From Acinetobacter sp. WCHA55 (GTDB lineage: Bacteria; Pseudomonadota; Gammaproteobacteria; Pseudomonadales; Moraxellaceae), in contig NZ_CP032286.1 in NCBI RefSeq assembly GCF_002165305.2, positions 186,001-250,000 of the forward strand: DNA of 64,000 nt. Direction: 5' to 3'. The notes beneath the pieces are model-generated. The model had not been told where the DNA came from, made no database searches, and saw nothing but the letters and a program-made list of their open reading frames with translations. Positions 56,380 through 64,000 of the stretch are shown here, one piece after another. The translations under genes and the position numbers were made by a program. The stretch's first letter is position 1. Each line of letters starts with the position of its first letter.

Positions 56380-57942
56380 ATGACAAATAATGATATTGTT
56401 CAAAAACTCTGGAATCTGTGTGACGTATTGCGTGATGATGGCATTAATTACTCAGATTATGTGACTGAACTGGTTTTATTATTATTTATTAAAATGGTTC
56501 ATGAAAATACTGAAGCTGGCACTTTAAGGAGTCATCCTTTACCTGAGGGATGTCGTTGGGAAGATTTAAAAGGAAAATCTGGTTTAAATCTACTTAATGA
56601 TTACAAGCGTATTTTATTGAGCCTATCAACTGGTAAAGACCATGATGGAATGCAGATTCATGAAGACCCTCTAATTTCTGCTATCTATGCAGATGCGCAG
56701 ACACGTTTGCGAGAGCCACGCCATTTAGAACAAATGATTAAGACTCTAGATCAGATTGATTGGTTTAGTGCCACGAAAGATGGTTTAGGTGATTTATACG
56801 AAGGTTTATTAGAAAAGAATGCCTCTGAAACAAAATCTGGTGCAGGACAATACTTTACTCCGCGTCCATTAATTAACAGCATGGTACGTTGTTTAAAACC
56901 ACAAGCTGGAGAAACAATTCAAGACCCTGCTGCGGGTACTGCTGGATTTTTAATTGCCGCTGACCAATATATTAAAGAACAAACAGATGATTTGTATGAT
57001 TTAACTATTGATCAACAAAAATTTCAAAAGAATAAGGCTTTCGTTGGTGTTGAGCTTGTTCCTAGTACACGTCGTTTAGCCTTAATGAACTGTTTACTGC
57101 ACGGTATGGAAGGTGATGATGAAGGTGTGATTCACCTAGGGAACTCTTTAGGTCAAATTGGGGCAAATTTGCCGAAAGTCGATGTTATTTTAGCAAACCC
57201 TCCATTCGGTACATCAAAAGGTGGTGAGGCAAGTATTACTCGTGATGATTTAACTTATCCAACCAGTAATAAACAATTAGCATTCTTACAACATATTTAT
57301 CGTGGTTTGAAACCAGGTGGACGTGCAGCAGTTGTATTGCCTGATAACGTTTTGTTTGAGTCTGGTGCTGGTACAGAAATTCGCCGTGATTTAATGAACA
57401 AGTGTAATCTTCATACGATTTTACGCTTACCAATAGGGATTTTTTATGCACAAGGTGTGAAAACGAATGTGCTGTTTTTCACTAAAGGTAGTGTTGAAGA
57501 CAAGCACCAAGAAGAGAATTGTACTAAGCAAGTTTGGGTCTATGATTTGCGTACAAACATGCCAAGTTTTGGTAAACGTACACCATTTACAGAGCAACAT
57601 TTAAAGCCATTTGAAGCGGTATATGGTGATGACCCTAAAGGTACGAGCCCAAGACAAGAAGGTGAGTACAGTTTTGATGCTTTGTCGGTAGAGTTGGCAA
57701 ATGACGATGCAAACCGAAATGTAGATAAAGAGTTAGCTCATAGCCGTTGGCGCTGTTTTAGCCGTGAGTGGATTGCTAAGAACAAGAGTGATTCATTAGA
57801 TATTAGCTGGCTAAAAGATAAAGATAGTGTTGATGCTGCGAATTTGCCTGAACCAGAGGTTTTGGCACGTGAAGCTAAAGAGGAACTGGTAGCTGCATTG
57901 GCTGAGCTAGATTCGTTATTAGCTGCTTTAGGGGTTAATTGA
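56380..57942 (+). CDS. hsdM: type I restriction-modification, M subunit
   Basis: Adenine-N6 methyltransferase of 520 residues that pairs with HsdS to protect host sites. The helical N-terminal domain (HsdM_N) is followed by SAM motif I DPAAGTAGF (from residue 182) and catalytic NPPF at 273-276. The GGA at 56371 favours ATG 56380 over the TTG two codons earlier. It lies 20 bp after hsdR and its TGA overlaps the hsdS ATG by one base, so the complex is made from one coupled message. Confidence 0.95.
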   Translation: MTNNDIVQKLWNLCDVLRDDGINYSDYVTELVLLLFIKMVHENTEAGTLRSHPLPEGCRWEDLKGKSGLNLLNDYKRILLSLSTGKDHDGMQIHEDPLISAIYADAQTRLREPRHLEQMIKTLDQIDWFSATKDGLGDLYEGLLEKNASETKSGAGQYFTPRPLINSMVRCLKPQAGETIQDPAAGTAGFLIAADQYIKEQTDDLYDLTIDQQKFQKNKAFVGVELVPSTRRLALMNCLLHGMEGDDEGVIHLGNSLGQIGANLPKVDVILANPPFGTSKGGEASITRDDLTYPTSNKQLAFLQHIYRGLKPGGRAAVVLPDNVLFESGAGTEIRRDLMNKCNLHTILRLPIGIFYAQGVKTNVLFFTKGSVEDKHQEENCTKQVWVYDLRTNMPSFGKRTPFTEQHLKPFEAVYGDDPKGTSPRQEGEYSFDALSVELANDDANRNVDKELAHSRWRCFSREWIAKNKSDSLDISWLKDKDSVDAANLPEPEVLAREAKEELVAALAELDSLLAALGVN

Positions 57943-59318
57943 TGAGTCAGAAAGAATGGTTGCCTAATGGATGGGTGATAGCGAAGGTCGGTGATTATTT
58001 ATTTTTGAAGAATGGGTTTGCTTTTAAAAGTAATAGTTATGTTCAACCTAATGATGTGACATATCCTGTTATTCGCATTTCTGATATTGATGGCATGTAT
58101 GCATCAGATGCGGATGCGATACACGTTTCGGACCCTGTGGTTGGGTTCGAAGTCTGTAAAGGCGATTTGCTGATAGCAATGTCTGGGGCAACAACCGGAA
58201 AAATTGGAGTATATAAAGGCAAAGAGCCAGCGTTCCAGAATCAGCGAGTTGGTAATTTAAAATTACGCTCAGATAAATTAGGCAGTACGAGATTTAGGAA
58301 CTATCTTATTGCTTCATTAAGCGAGAATATTCTTAAAGAGGCTTATGGTGGGGCACAGCCTAATATTTCGGGAAAAGCTATTGAGAATATGGAGATTCAA
58401 CTCCCACCACTAGCCGAACAAAAAGTCATTGCAGATAAGCTTGATACTTTACTGGCTCAAGTAGAAAGTATTAAAGCTCGTTTAGAACGTATCCCTGAGA
58501 TTCTTAAACAATTTCGTCAGTCCATACTTGCTGCTGCTGTGAGTGGGAAATTGACTGAGGAGTGGAGGGAGGAGCAGCAATTAGCAAATTGGGCTACTAC
58601 AACTTTAGATTCATTAATACTTGAGTCAGCCAATGGGCTTTCAAAACGGACTGGCGTCTCAGGTGATGAAGTTACCATATTACGATTGGCTGATTTTAAA
58701 GATGCAGTCCGTGTACATGGTAACGAAAGAGTTATTAAGCTAGATGAAAAAGAGAAAAAGAAATACGCTTTAGAGAAAGGGGATATCTTAATTATCCGGG
58801 TCAATGGAAGTGTGGATTTAGCTGGAAGATTTATTGAGTACACTCCATATGACAAGATGGAGGGATTTTGTGATCATTTCATTCGTATTCGGTTGGATAC
58901 GAGCAGAGTAAATTCTACTTATTTGACATTTGTTGCTAACCACGGAGATGGTCGACATTATCTAAAGAACAGTCTATCTACAAGTGCTGGTCAGAATACA
59001 ATTAATCAGGGTTCTATCAAGGGATTGGAGCTATTACTTCCATCAATTCAAGAACAAGAGTTAGTCGTTTCACGTGTCAGTAATTTATTTAAATACACTG
59101 TTGTAATTGAAGAACAAGTCCAATCAGCTTTAGATCGAGTAAACAACCTTACACAATCTACCCTAGCCAAAGCTTTCCGTGGAGAGTTAACTGCTGAATG
59201 GCGTGAAAGTAATCCAGAGTTAATCAGTGGTGAAAACAGTGCTGAAGCATTATTGGAAAGGATTAAAGCAGAGCGATCAGCTAAAGCTGTTACAAAGCGT
59301 GGTCGAGGTAAAGCATAA
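57942..59318 (+). CDS. hsdS: type I restriction-modification, specificity subunit
   Basis: DNA-recognition subunit of 458 residues with the classic two-fold plan. Target recognition domain 1 is about residues 8-150; a central conserved coiled coil follows (LPPLAEQKVIADKLDTLL to AAAVSGKLTEEWRE). Target domain 2 is about 215-365 and a second conserved helix ends the protein (LPSIQEQELVVSRVSNLF to KAFRGELTAEWRE). Both halves are intact, so it should specify a bipartite site; the sequence recognised cannot be read from the protein. TAATG overlap couples it to the AAA ATPase gene. Confidence 0.93.
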   Translation: MSQKEWLPNGWVIAKVGDYLFLKNGFAFKSNSYVQPNDVTYPVIRISDIDGMYASDADAIHVSDPVVGFEVCKGDLLIAMSGATTGKIGVYKGKEPAFQNQRVGNLKLRSDKLGSTRFRNYLIASLSENILKEAYGGAQPNISGKAIENMEIQLPPLAEQKVIADKLDTLLAQVESIKARLERIPEILKQFRQSILAAAVSGKLTEEWREEQQLANWATTTLDSLILESANGLSKRTGVSGDEVTILRLADFKDAVRVHGNERVIKLDEKEKKKYALEKGDILIIRVNGSVDLAGRFIEYTPYDKMEGFCDHFIRIRLDTSRVNSTYLTFVANHGDGRHYLKNSLSTSAGQNTINQGSIKGLELLLPSIQEQELVVSRVSNLFKYTVVIEEQVQSALDRVNNLTQSTLAKAFRGELTAEWRESNPELISGENSAEALLERIKAERSAKAVTKRGRGKA

Positions 59319-60958
59319 TGCGGTTACTTTCTTTAGAGCTTATTGGGCAATATAAGGGGTTAAAAGATCAGTATTTTGATTTTCGAAATACTGAAGGGAA
59401 TATTCTTGCTTTGATTGGTCTGAATGGTTCTGGAAAATCACAGCTTCTTGAACTAATTGCAGAAACTTTTGCTTATTTGGAACGCTGGCAGCGTGAAGAT
59501 TTTGTTACTCGTACCTCATTACCATTTGGGGTAAATATTCAGTATGCAATAAAAAATCAGAATCAAACTGAAGAAATGATTTTGGTGAATATTAATAAGG
59601 ATGATGTCAAGTCTTATAAGATTACTAATGATGGTGAACGACATCTATTGCTTTTAGGGGCTCCATTACCTGATTATATCGTGGGTTATGCATCTGGGCT
59701 GAATGAAAATCTTCAGCGTGCTTTTATGAAAAATTATTTGCAATATTTTGAAATTAAAAGAATAAGTGCGCAGCGTCAAAAACAATTAACTGAGCATATC
59801 AACGAAGAGCAAATTTCTGAAATTAATCAAAAATTTCTTAAGAAATACCCTCATATATTCAAAAATTTCTATTCTGAAGATTACGATCAAGAGAACTATT
59901 TAAGCCTTAGAGAAGTTAACCCACAGCTAAGTAATCTTATATATCTGGATTACGATAGCACAAGCCTTTTGTTGTTGAGTCTCGTTCTATTACCTTTAGA
60001 AAAAGTTGAACAAATATTTGGCGAGTTAGGCTTTAAATATCCTATAAAGGCTAAGATCTATTATGATTTGAGATCAGGGGTTATTGATACAGATGCGATC
60101 CGTGATGTAAAAATGCTTGTACGGTCTATTGGGGAAAATAATATAACTCCTATTGGAAATAGAACGACTAATGATCAATTTGATCAATATGAGTTAAATT
60201 TTCTAGCTGGTATAATTGAGCTTGATTTTAGTAATTCGAATATTTTGAATAATTTACGAGAAGCTAATTATCATGATCCTAGATCATTTTTCCTAAGATT
60301 GTTGAAATTACAACAATTAGGAAATAAAAAGTGGCCTATTACTAATAGAAGAAAATTAGCAAAAGATGACTTTATTGGAACTGTCAAAACACCCTTAAAA
60401 ACTCAGTTGCCTTTAAGTGTGGTTGAGCTGAGATTCCTGAATAATAAGAATCAGGAAGTATGTTTTGATGATCTTTCTGATGGTGAAGCTCAACTTATGC
60501 AAGTGTTAGCAGCTTCAACGATTTTTGGTCTTGGGCAGTCTCTCTTTTTATTTGATGAGCCAGAAACACACCTTAATCCTTTGTGGCGGACATATTTCCA
60601 TACCTATCTTCAAAATGCATTGAATGTAAATGATGGGGGAGCAGAAGATTCTCAGATATTTCTATCAACACATTCACCTTTTATGATTTCCTCACTAAAA
60701 AAGGAAAATGTTCTGTTCTTTAAGCGAAATCATAATGGTTTAATTGATCTAGAGCCAGTAGCTGATGAAACTTATGGCGCTTCTTTTGATGTGATTATTA
60801 AGAAGTATTTTGGGCTGAAGTCTTTGATCTCTCATAGTGTCATTGATGAGATACGCGAGCAATTAAAACTTGGTGATGCTCAAGCGAAACAATGGATTGA
60901 AGACAATTTAGGTCTTTCAGCTGAACGTGCATATTTGATTAAAAAGTTGAGTGGTTAA
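59318..60958 (+). CDS. restriction-associated AAA ATPase, PtuA-like
   Basis: ABC/SMC-like ATPase of 546 residues: Walker A GLNGSGKSQ at 34-42, a signature-like LSDGEAQLMQVL near 388, Walker B LFLFDEPETHLNP with D413-E414, and the His switch STHSP near 450. It belongs to the AAA_21-type group of defence ATPases seen in OLD, Septu PtuA and type I restriction-associated ATPases. Start and stop overlap its neighbours by 1 bp on both sides (hsdS and the HNH gene), which suggests a fixed stoichiometric link. No TOPRIM nuclease domain is present, so the HNH partner is the likely effector. Confidence 0.8.
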   Translation: MRLLSLELIGQYKGLKDQYFDFRNTEGNILALIGLNGSGKSQLLELIAETFAYLERWQREDFVTRTSLPFGVNIQYAIKNQNQTEEMILVNINKDDVKSYKITNDGERHLLLLGAPLPDYIVGYASGLNENLQRAFMKNYLQYFEIKRISAQRQKQLTEHINEEQISEINQKFLKKYPHIFKNFYSEDYDQENYLSLREVNPQLSNLIYLDYDSTSLLLLSLVLLPLEKVEQIFGELGFKYPIKAKIYYDLRSGVIDTDAIRDVKMLVRSIGENNITPIGNRTTNDQFDQYELNFLAGIIELDFSNSNILNNLREANYHDPRSFFLRLLKLQQLGNKKWPITNRRKLAKDDFIGTVKTPLKTQLPLSVVELRFLNNKNQEVCFDDLSDGEAQLMQVLAASTIFGLGQSLFLFDEPETHLNPLWRTYFHTYLQNALNVNDGGAEDSQIFLSTHSPFMISSLKKENVLFFKRNHNGLIDLEPVADETYGASFDVIIKKYFGLKSLISHSVIDEIREQLKLGDAQAKQWIEDNLGLSAERAYLIKKLSG

Positions 60959-62097
60959 TGCTTTTTAAATTACATCCAGATACCCCTAAATTTCAGGTTT
61001 TTGTACTTCTAAATCAGGAATTAATTTATTTTTTAAACAAATCTATTAAGCAAAAGACTTTTGGGAAAGGGTTATTTAGTCGTAAGCTTGTAGGTCGTGC
61101 CTGTTGGAGCAATGTTAAAAGTTCTCCAGAAAAGAATAATTTAACTCGAGATAAATTTCAAAAATTATTTGAAAATTTAAAAAGTGAGACAGAGGCTACT
61201 CGTGAACAATTACATCGGATAGTAGTTGATAATCAAGATTTATCATCATTTTTTCTAACACCTAATCCAGCTTTGTTAGACTTTCTTCATCCGAATACTT
61301 TTGAAGCGTTTAAGGTGTTGGCTGCTCATTTATATGGAGCAACTAAAGATTTACAGCCAATCATTGATGCTGGTGGTGGAGTAAATATACATAGACATTT
61401 TGAAGCTTTCCGTCTAGGAACTTTAAACGGTAATATTTGCAAAGCTTGCGGCATGGGACAACTTGCACCATTTAGAGCAAATATTGGTGTAGAGAATCAA
61501 TGGCGAGCAGATTACGATCATCAGTTATGTAAATCTAAATATCCATTATTCGCTGTTCATCCAGACAATTTGATTCCATTATGCGATGTGTGTAACCAAG
61601 ACGCAAAAAAAGCAAAAAATCTATTTGTCGCAGAAGATACAAGTCTCAGATATAGTTTTTATCCATTTTCAGAAGAAGCCAATAGTTATGTCTCATTGAC
61701 GATTGAAAACTTAAGAGATCCTAGCCCTATAGTCAAAGTAGAATGGAATACTAGAGAAGGTCGTTTAGTTAATAAATTAGATACTTGGGATGATGTTTAT
61801 GAAATTAAAAATAGGGCTGAGGGACACTTTAGTAATATTGAGCAAATTATTGAAAATGAAATAGATCCTACAGAGTTTGATGATTTTCAACAACAAGTTC
61901 AACGACGTACTAGATCTATAAGTGAAAGAACTCTTAAATCAAAACCATGGGCATATTGGTATCATAAATTTTTTTGTGAATTAGATTCAATTCATGAAGA
62001 TGATAAAGTAGCTTTTTGGGAAAGAAGTCGATTTTTTCATAAAATAGCAGAAGAAGGAGCTTTTTATATTTTAAATCAAACAAATAGTCCTTCTTAG
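60958..62097 (+). CDS. HNH nuclease, PtuB-like
   Basis: Protein of 379 residues with a central HNH/ENDO VII type nuclease: zinc pairs C161-x-x-C164 and C209-x-x-C212, catalytic D187-H188 in RADYDHQLC and N204 in HPDNLIPLC. The 150-residue N-terminal and 150-residue C-terminal flanks are helical and not recognised. ATG overlaps the stop of the AAA ATPase gene (TAATG). An ATPase plus HNH nuclease is the Septu (PtuA/PtuB) plan; here it is fused into a type I R-M operon, suggesting a backup or trigger when restriction is breached. Confidence 0.75.
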   Translation: MLFKLHPDTPKFQVFVLLNQELIYFLNKSIKQKTFGKGLFSRKLVGRACWSNVKSSPEKNNLTRDKFQKLFENLKSETEATREQLHRIVVDNQDLSSFFLTPNPALLDFLHPNTFEAFKVLAAHLYGATKDLQPIIDAGGGVNIHRHFEAFRLGTLNGNICKACGMGQLAPFRANIGVENQWRADYDHQLCKSKYPLFAVHPDNLIPLCDVCNQDAKKAKNLFVAEDTSLRYSFYPFSEEANSYVSLTIENLRDPSPIVKVEWNTREGRLVNKLDTWDDVYEIKNRAEGHFSNIEQIIENEIDPTEFDDFQQQVQRRTRSISERTLKSKPWAYWYHKFFCELDSIHEDDKVAFWERSRFFHKIAEEGAFYILNQTNSPS

Positions 62098-62162
62098 TAA
62101 AATATTAAGAAATCGATGATTTTTATAGTCTTTATTTTGAAAAGTATTGGGAATAGTTTGAG

Positions 62163-63329
62163 TTATTTGCCCCTCAATCCATCAATAAAGTCCGACCACT
62201 CTTGCATCATTTTAGTCCTATATTCAAGGTATTGGGCATGGTTATACGCTTGAGATACAGCGTTACCAACTGTATGTGCTAATTGAATTTCAATTGCGTC
62301 ATGCATATAGCCTTGCTCATGTAAGGTAGTGGATGCAAGTCCACGAAAACCATGCCCCGTCATTTTACCTGTATAGCCCATAGTGCGAATGGCACTTAAT
62401 AGGGCGTTGTTGCTTAGCGGTTTTGCAGTACTGTGATTATAGAAAACATATTGCTTGTTACCTGTGAGTGGCTGTAGAGCTTGAATGAGTTCAAGAGCTT
62501 GTCTTGATAAAGGAACAATATGAGGTAAAGCCATTTTCATTTTATAGGCTGGAATTCTCCATAAATGATTCTCAAAATCAATCTCATTCCACTCCATATT
62601 GATAAGTTCAGCAGTTCTTACAAAAGTTAAAGTCATTACTTGTAAGGCAGTTTTAACTAAAATATTACCGTGATAACGATCCATCCTTTCTAAGAAAGGA
62701 GGAAACTCAGAAATATCTAAACGGGCCATATGCTTTACTTTACGAGGTTTGAGAGCTTCTTGAAGGTGAGGGGTTGGATCATTCTCAATTAGTCCTTTAC
62801 GGATCGCATAACGAAAGATACGCCCAGCTAAAGGAATAGATCGTTTAGCCATCTCCTGAGCACCACGTGCTTCAATTTGCTTAGCACAAGCAAGGACATC
62901 TTTCCCTTTAATCTGATCAATAGGTATATCGCCTAACGCAGGGAAAAGGTCTTTTTCAAAGACAGATAAGTCACGCAAGTAAGTCCCTTCTTTAATGACG
63001 GCCTTACGATCTTCCATCCATTGCATAGCAAGTGCTTTGAAAAGAATACTTTCATCAGTTTGTTGTTTCTTTTGTTTTTTCTCTTCATTCGGATTGATCC
63101 CATCTTTAAGCTTTAATCGTGCTTCATCTCTAGCACGGCGAGCCTGTGCAAGCGTAGTTTCAGGGTATGTACCAATACTGAAGATATTCTCTTTTCCATT
63201 CAAACGAAATTTCATTCGCCAATGCATTCCTCCAGAAGGAGTGACCTCTAGATACATGCCTTTTTCATCAGAGTATTTAGTTTTCTTTTCTAAAGGTTTT
63301 ATTTTTCTGACTTGAGCATCTGTAAGCAT
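62163..63329 (-). CDS. int: tyrosine integrase, P4 type
   Basis: Site-specific recombinase of 388 residues. It has the N-terminal DUF4102 arm-binding domain (KTKYSDEKGMYLEVTPSG), a core-binding domain, and the catalytic set R238 (FVRTAEL), H326-x-x-R329 (HGFRG), H352 and the nucleophile Tyr362. It lies 180 bp from the 3' end of tRNA-Ser, the normal position for an integrase that inserted its element there. GGGGGTATAA repeats precede its start. Confidence 0.92.
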   Translation of the reverse strand: MLTDAQVRKIKPLEKKTKYSDEKGMYLEVTPSGGMHWRMKFRLNGKENIFSIGTYPETTLAQARRARDEARLKLKDGINPNEEKKQKKQQTDESILFKALAMQWMEDRKAVIKEGTYLRDLSVFEKDLFPALGDIPIDQIKGKDVLACAKQIEARGAQEMAKRSIPLAGRIFRYAIRKGLIENDPTPHLQEALKPRKVKHMARLDISEFPPFLERMDRYHGNILVKTALQVMTLTFVRTAELINMEWNEIDFENHLWRIPAYKMKMALPHIVPLSRQALELIQALQPLTGNKQYVFYNHSTAKPLSNNALLSAIRTMGYTGKMTGHGFRGLASTTLHEQGYMHDAIEIQLAHTVGNAVSQAYNHAQYLEYRTKMMQEWSDFIDGLRGK

Positions 63330-63347
63330 GGCAATAATTCCGCAGAA

Positions 63348-63399
63348 TTGGGGGTATAATTTTAGGGGTAAAATATTATACCCCCAGTTATACCCCCAA
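63348..63399. repeat. GGGGGTATAA repeats upstream of integrase
   Basis: Three copies of an 11-bp unit: TGGGGGTATAA at 63349-63359 and its complement TTATACCCCCA at 63376-63386 and 63388-63398. The two tandem copies are 12 bp apart. They overlap the integrase promoter and probably bind integrase or an excision factor as arm-type or operator sites. Confidence 0.6.
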
Positions 63400-63441
63400 T
63401 TGTATCAAGCTTGCAATAGATCAAGTAGATTGTATGAGACG

Positions 63442-63480
63442 TAAAAAAAGCCTAAACCATTTAGATTTAAGCTTTTTTAG
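63442..63480 (-). terminator. terminator downstream of tRNA-Ser
   Basis: Imperfect stem between AAAAAAGCCTAAA and TTTAAGCTTTTTT, with T-rich minus-strand exit, 30 bp past the tRNA. Confidence 0.55.
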
Positions 63481-63509
63481 GCCTTATGAGATTCCATAAG
63501 AATTGAATT

Positions 63510-63600
63510 TGGCGGTGAAAGAGGGATTCGAACCCTCGAAACGCTATAAACGTTTACACACTTTCCAGGCGTGCTCCTTCAGCCACTCGGACACTTCACC
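63510..63600 (-). tRNA. tRNA-Ser (anticodon GGA)
   Basis: Class II tRNA of 91 nt on the minus strand with encoded CCA (63510-63512). The acceptor starts GGTGAAG, the anticodon loop reads CTGGAAA with anticodon GGA, a long variable arm follows, and the T-loop is GTTCGAATC. Its 3' end faces the integrase gene, so it is the probable attachment site of the island. Confidence 0.95.
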
Positions 63601-63721
63601 ATGGCGGAGGATAATATCGAAAAACATAGCTATCGACAAGGTGAAACAATTGAATTCGAGCAAAAGTTTTAGCTCAATGATATGATTCGCAAAAATAGTG
63701 TCGATAATTGAAGACAAGCTT

Positions 63722-64000
63722 ATGCAAAGTACTGCAAAAAAAGCCGCCTTGCCTGCGATGACTTTGGCAGCATTAGGGGTCGTGTTTGGGGATATTGGAA
63801 CCAGTCCACTCTATGCATTGAAAGAATCCTTCCACGCTGCACATGGCTTGGGCATTACACCTGCAAATGTATTGGGTATTTTGTCCATTATCTTCTGGAC
63901 CATGACCATGGTCATTACCATTAAATATTCTGCAATTGTCATGCGTGCAGATAACAATGGTGAAGGTGGGATCATGGCTTTGCTTGCATTGAACTTGCGC
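63722..64000 (+). CDS. kup: potassium uptake protein Kup, 3' end outside window
   Basis: First 93 residues of a Kup/KUP-HAK-KT family potassium symporter. The family N-terminus [20 protein letters not shown] at about 17-36 and the next segment [16 protein letters not shown] are unmistakable. Full-length Kup is about 625 residues, so most lies beyond the window. It marks ordinary chromosome beyond the tRNA-Ser boundary of the island. Confidence 0.93.
   Translation, partial: MQSTAKKAALPAMTLAALGVVFGDIGTSPLYALKESFHAAHGLGITPANVLGILSIIFWTMTMVITIKYSAIVMRADNNGEGGIMALLALNLR

Overview
The window looks like an Acinetobacter chromosome. It is AT-rich (roughly 40% GC by eye) and carries an Omp33-36 type porin, a CrbS/CrbR-like acetate two-component system next to actP, an MFS-ssb neighbourhood, and a methionine synthase operon built on DUF1852. 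Most genes are ordinary and complete. The first gene (L-2-hydroxyglutarate oxidase) and the last (Kup potassium transporter) are cut by the window edges.

Layout. Bases 1-5.9 kb hold lhgO with a divergent GntR regulator, riboflavin synthase, an SDR/DoxX pair and a sulfone/sulfonate pair (msuE-like FMN reductase plus sfnG). Bases 6-17 kb hold an acetate-response block: a LuxR-type response regulator, a giant transporter-fused hybrid kinase, a DUF485 protein with ActP, then an ion channel, a BCCT choline-type transporter and the Omp33-like porin. Bases 17.8-18.9 kb are a long non-coding stretch with a credible small RNA gene (CRP-like site, promoter, about 100 nt, strong terminator). Bases 18.9-30 kb hold a diguanylate cyclase, dgt, uvrA, a Fur-box-controlled small Cys protein, tenA, a DUF475/TerC-like membrane protein, a YajR-like MFS protein and ssb. 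Bases 30-34 kb hold aspA, a divergent LysR regulator and a dicarboxylate/amino acid:cation symporter; a shared 15-bp inverted repeat in front of both metabolic units suggests one small regulon. Bases 35-37.7 kb hold DUF1852 (mesX), a core methionine synthase (mesD) and a flavin reductase, preceded by two MetR-type boxes. Bases 37.9-45.7 kb hold AhpC-type peroxiredoxin, a LysR regulator, isochorismatase-like hydrolase, pirin, an FAD oxidoreductase/methyltransferase pair, tRNA-Thr, a small orphan gene and a TetR regulator.

From about 45.9 to 63.5 kb the sequence is accessory. It starts with a C4-antisense-like small RNA and an IS5-family element whose right end abuts a beheaded gene. Next comes a defence island with two diverging arms. 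The leftward arm is a 1061-residue SF2 helicase with a nuclease-like C-terminus and a 636-residue protein with an Mrr-like nuclease N-terminus. The rightward arm is a complete type I restriction-modification operon (hsdR, hsdM, hsdS) continuing by stop/start overlap into an AAA ATPase and an HNH nuclease that resemble the PtuA/PtuB pair of Septu. A tyrosine integrase beside tRNA-Ser(GGA) closes the island, which suggests insertion at that tRNA. No distal attachment repeat is visible, and the IS end without a target duplication may mark a deletion that removed it.

The strongest candidates for under-described biology are the helicase/nuclease pair, the AAA-HNH pair embedded in the type I operon, the mes operon with its flavin reductase, and the two non-coding RNAs.
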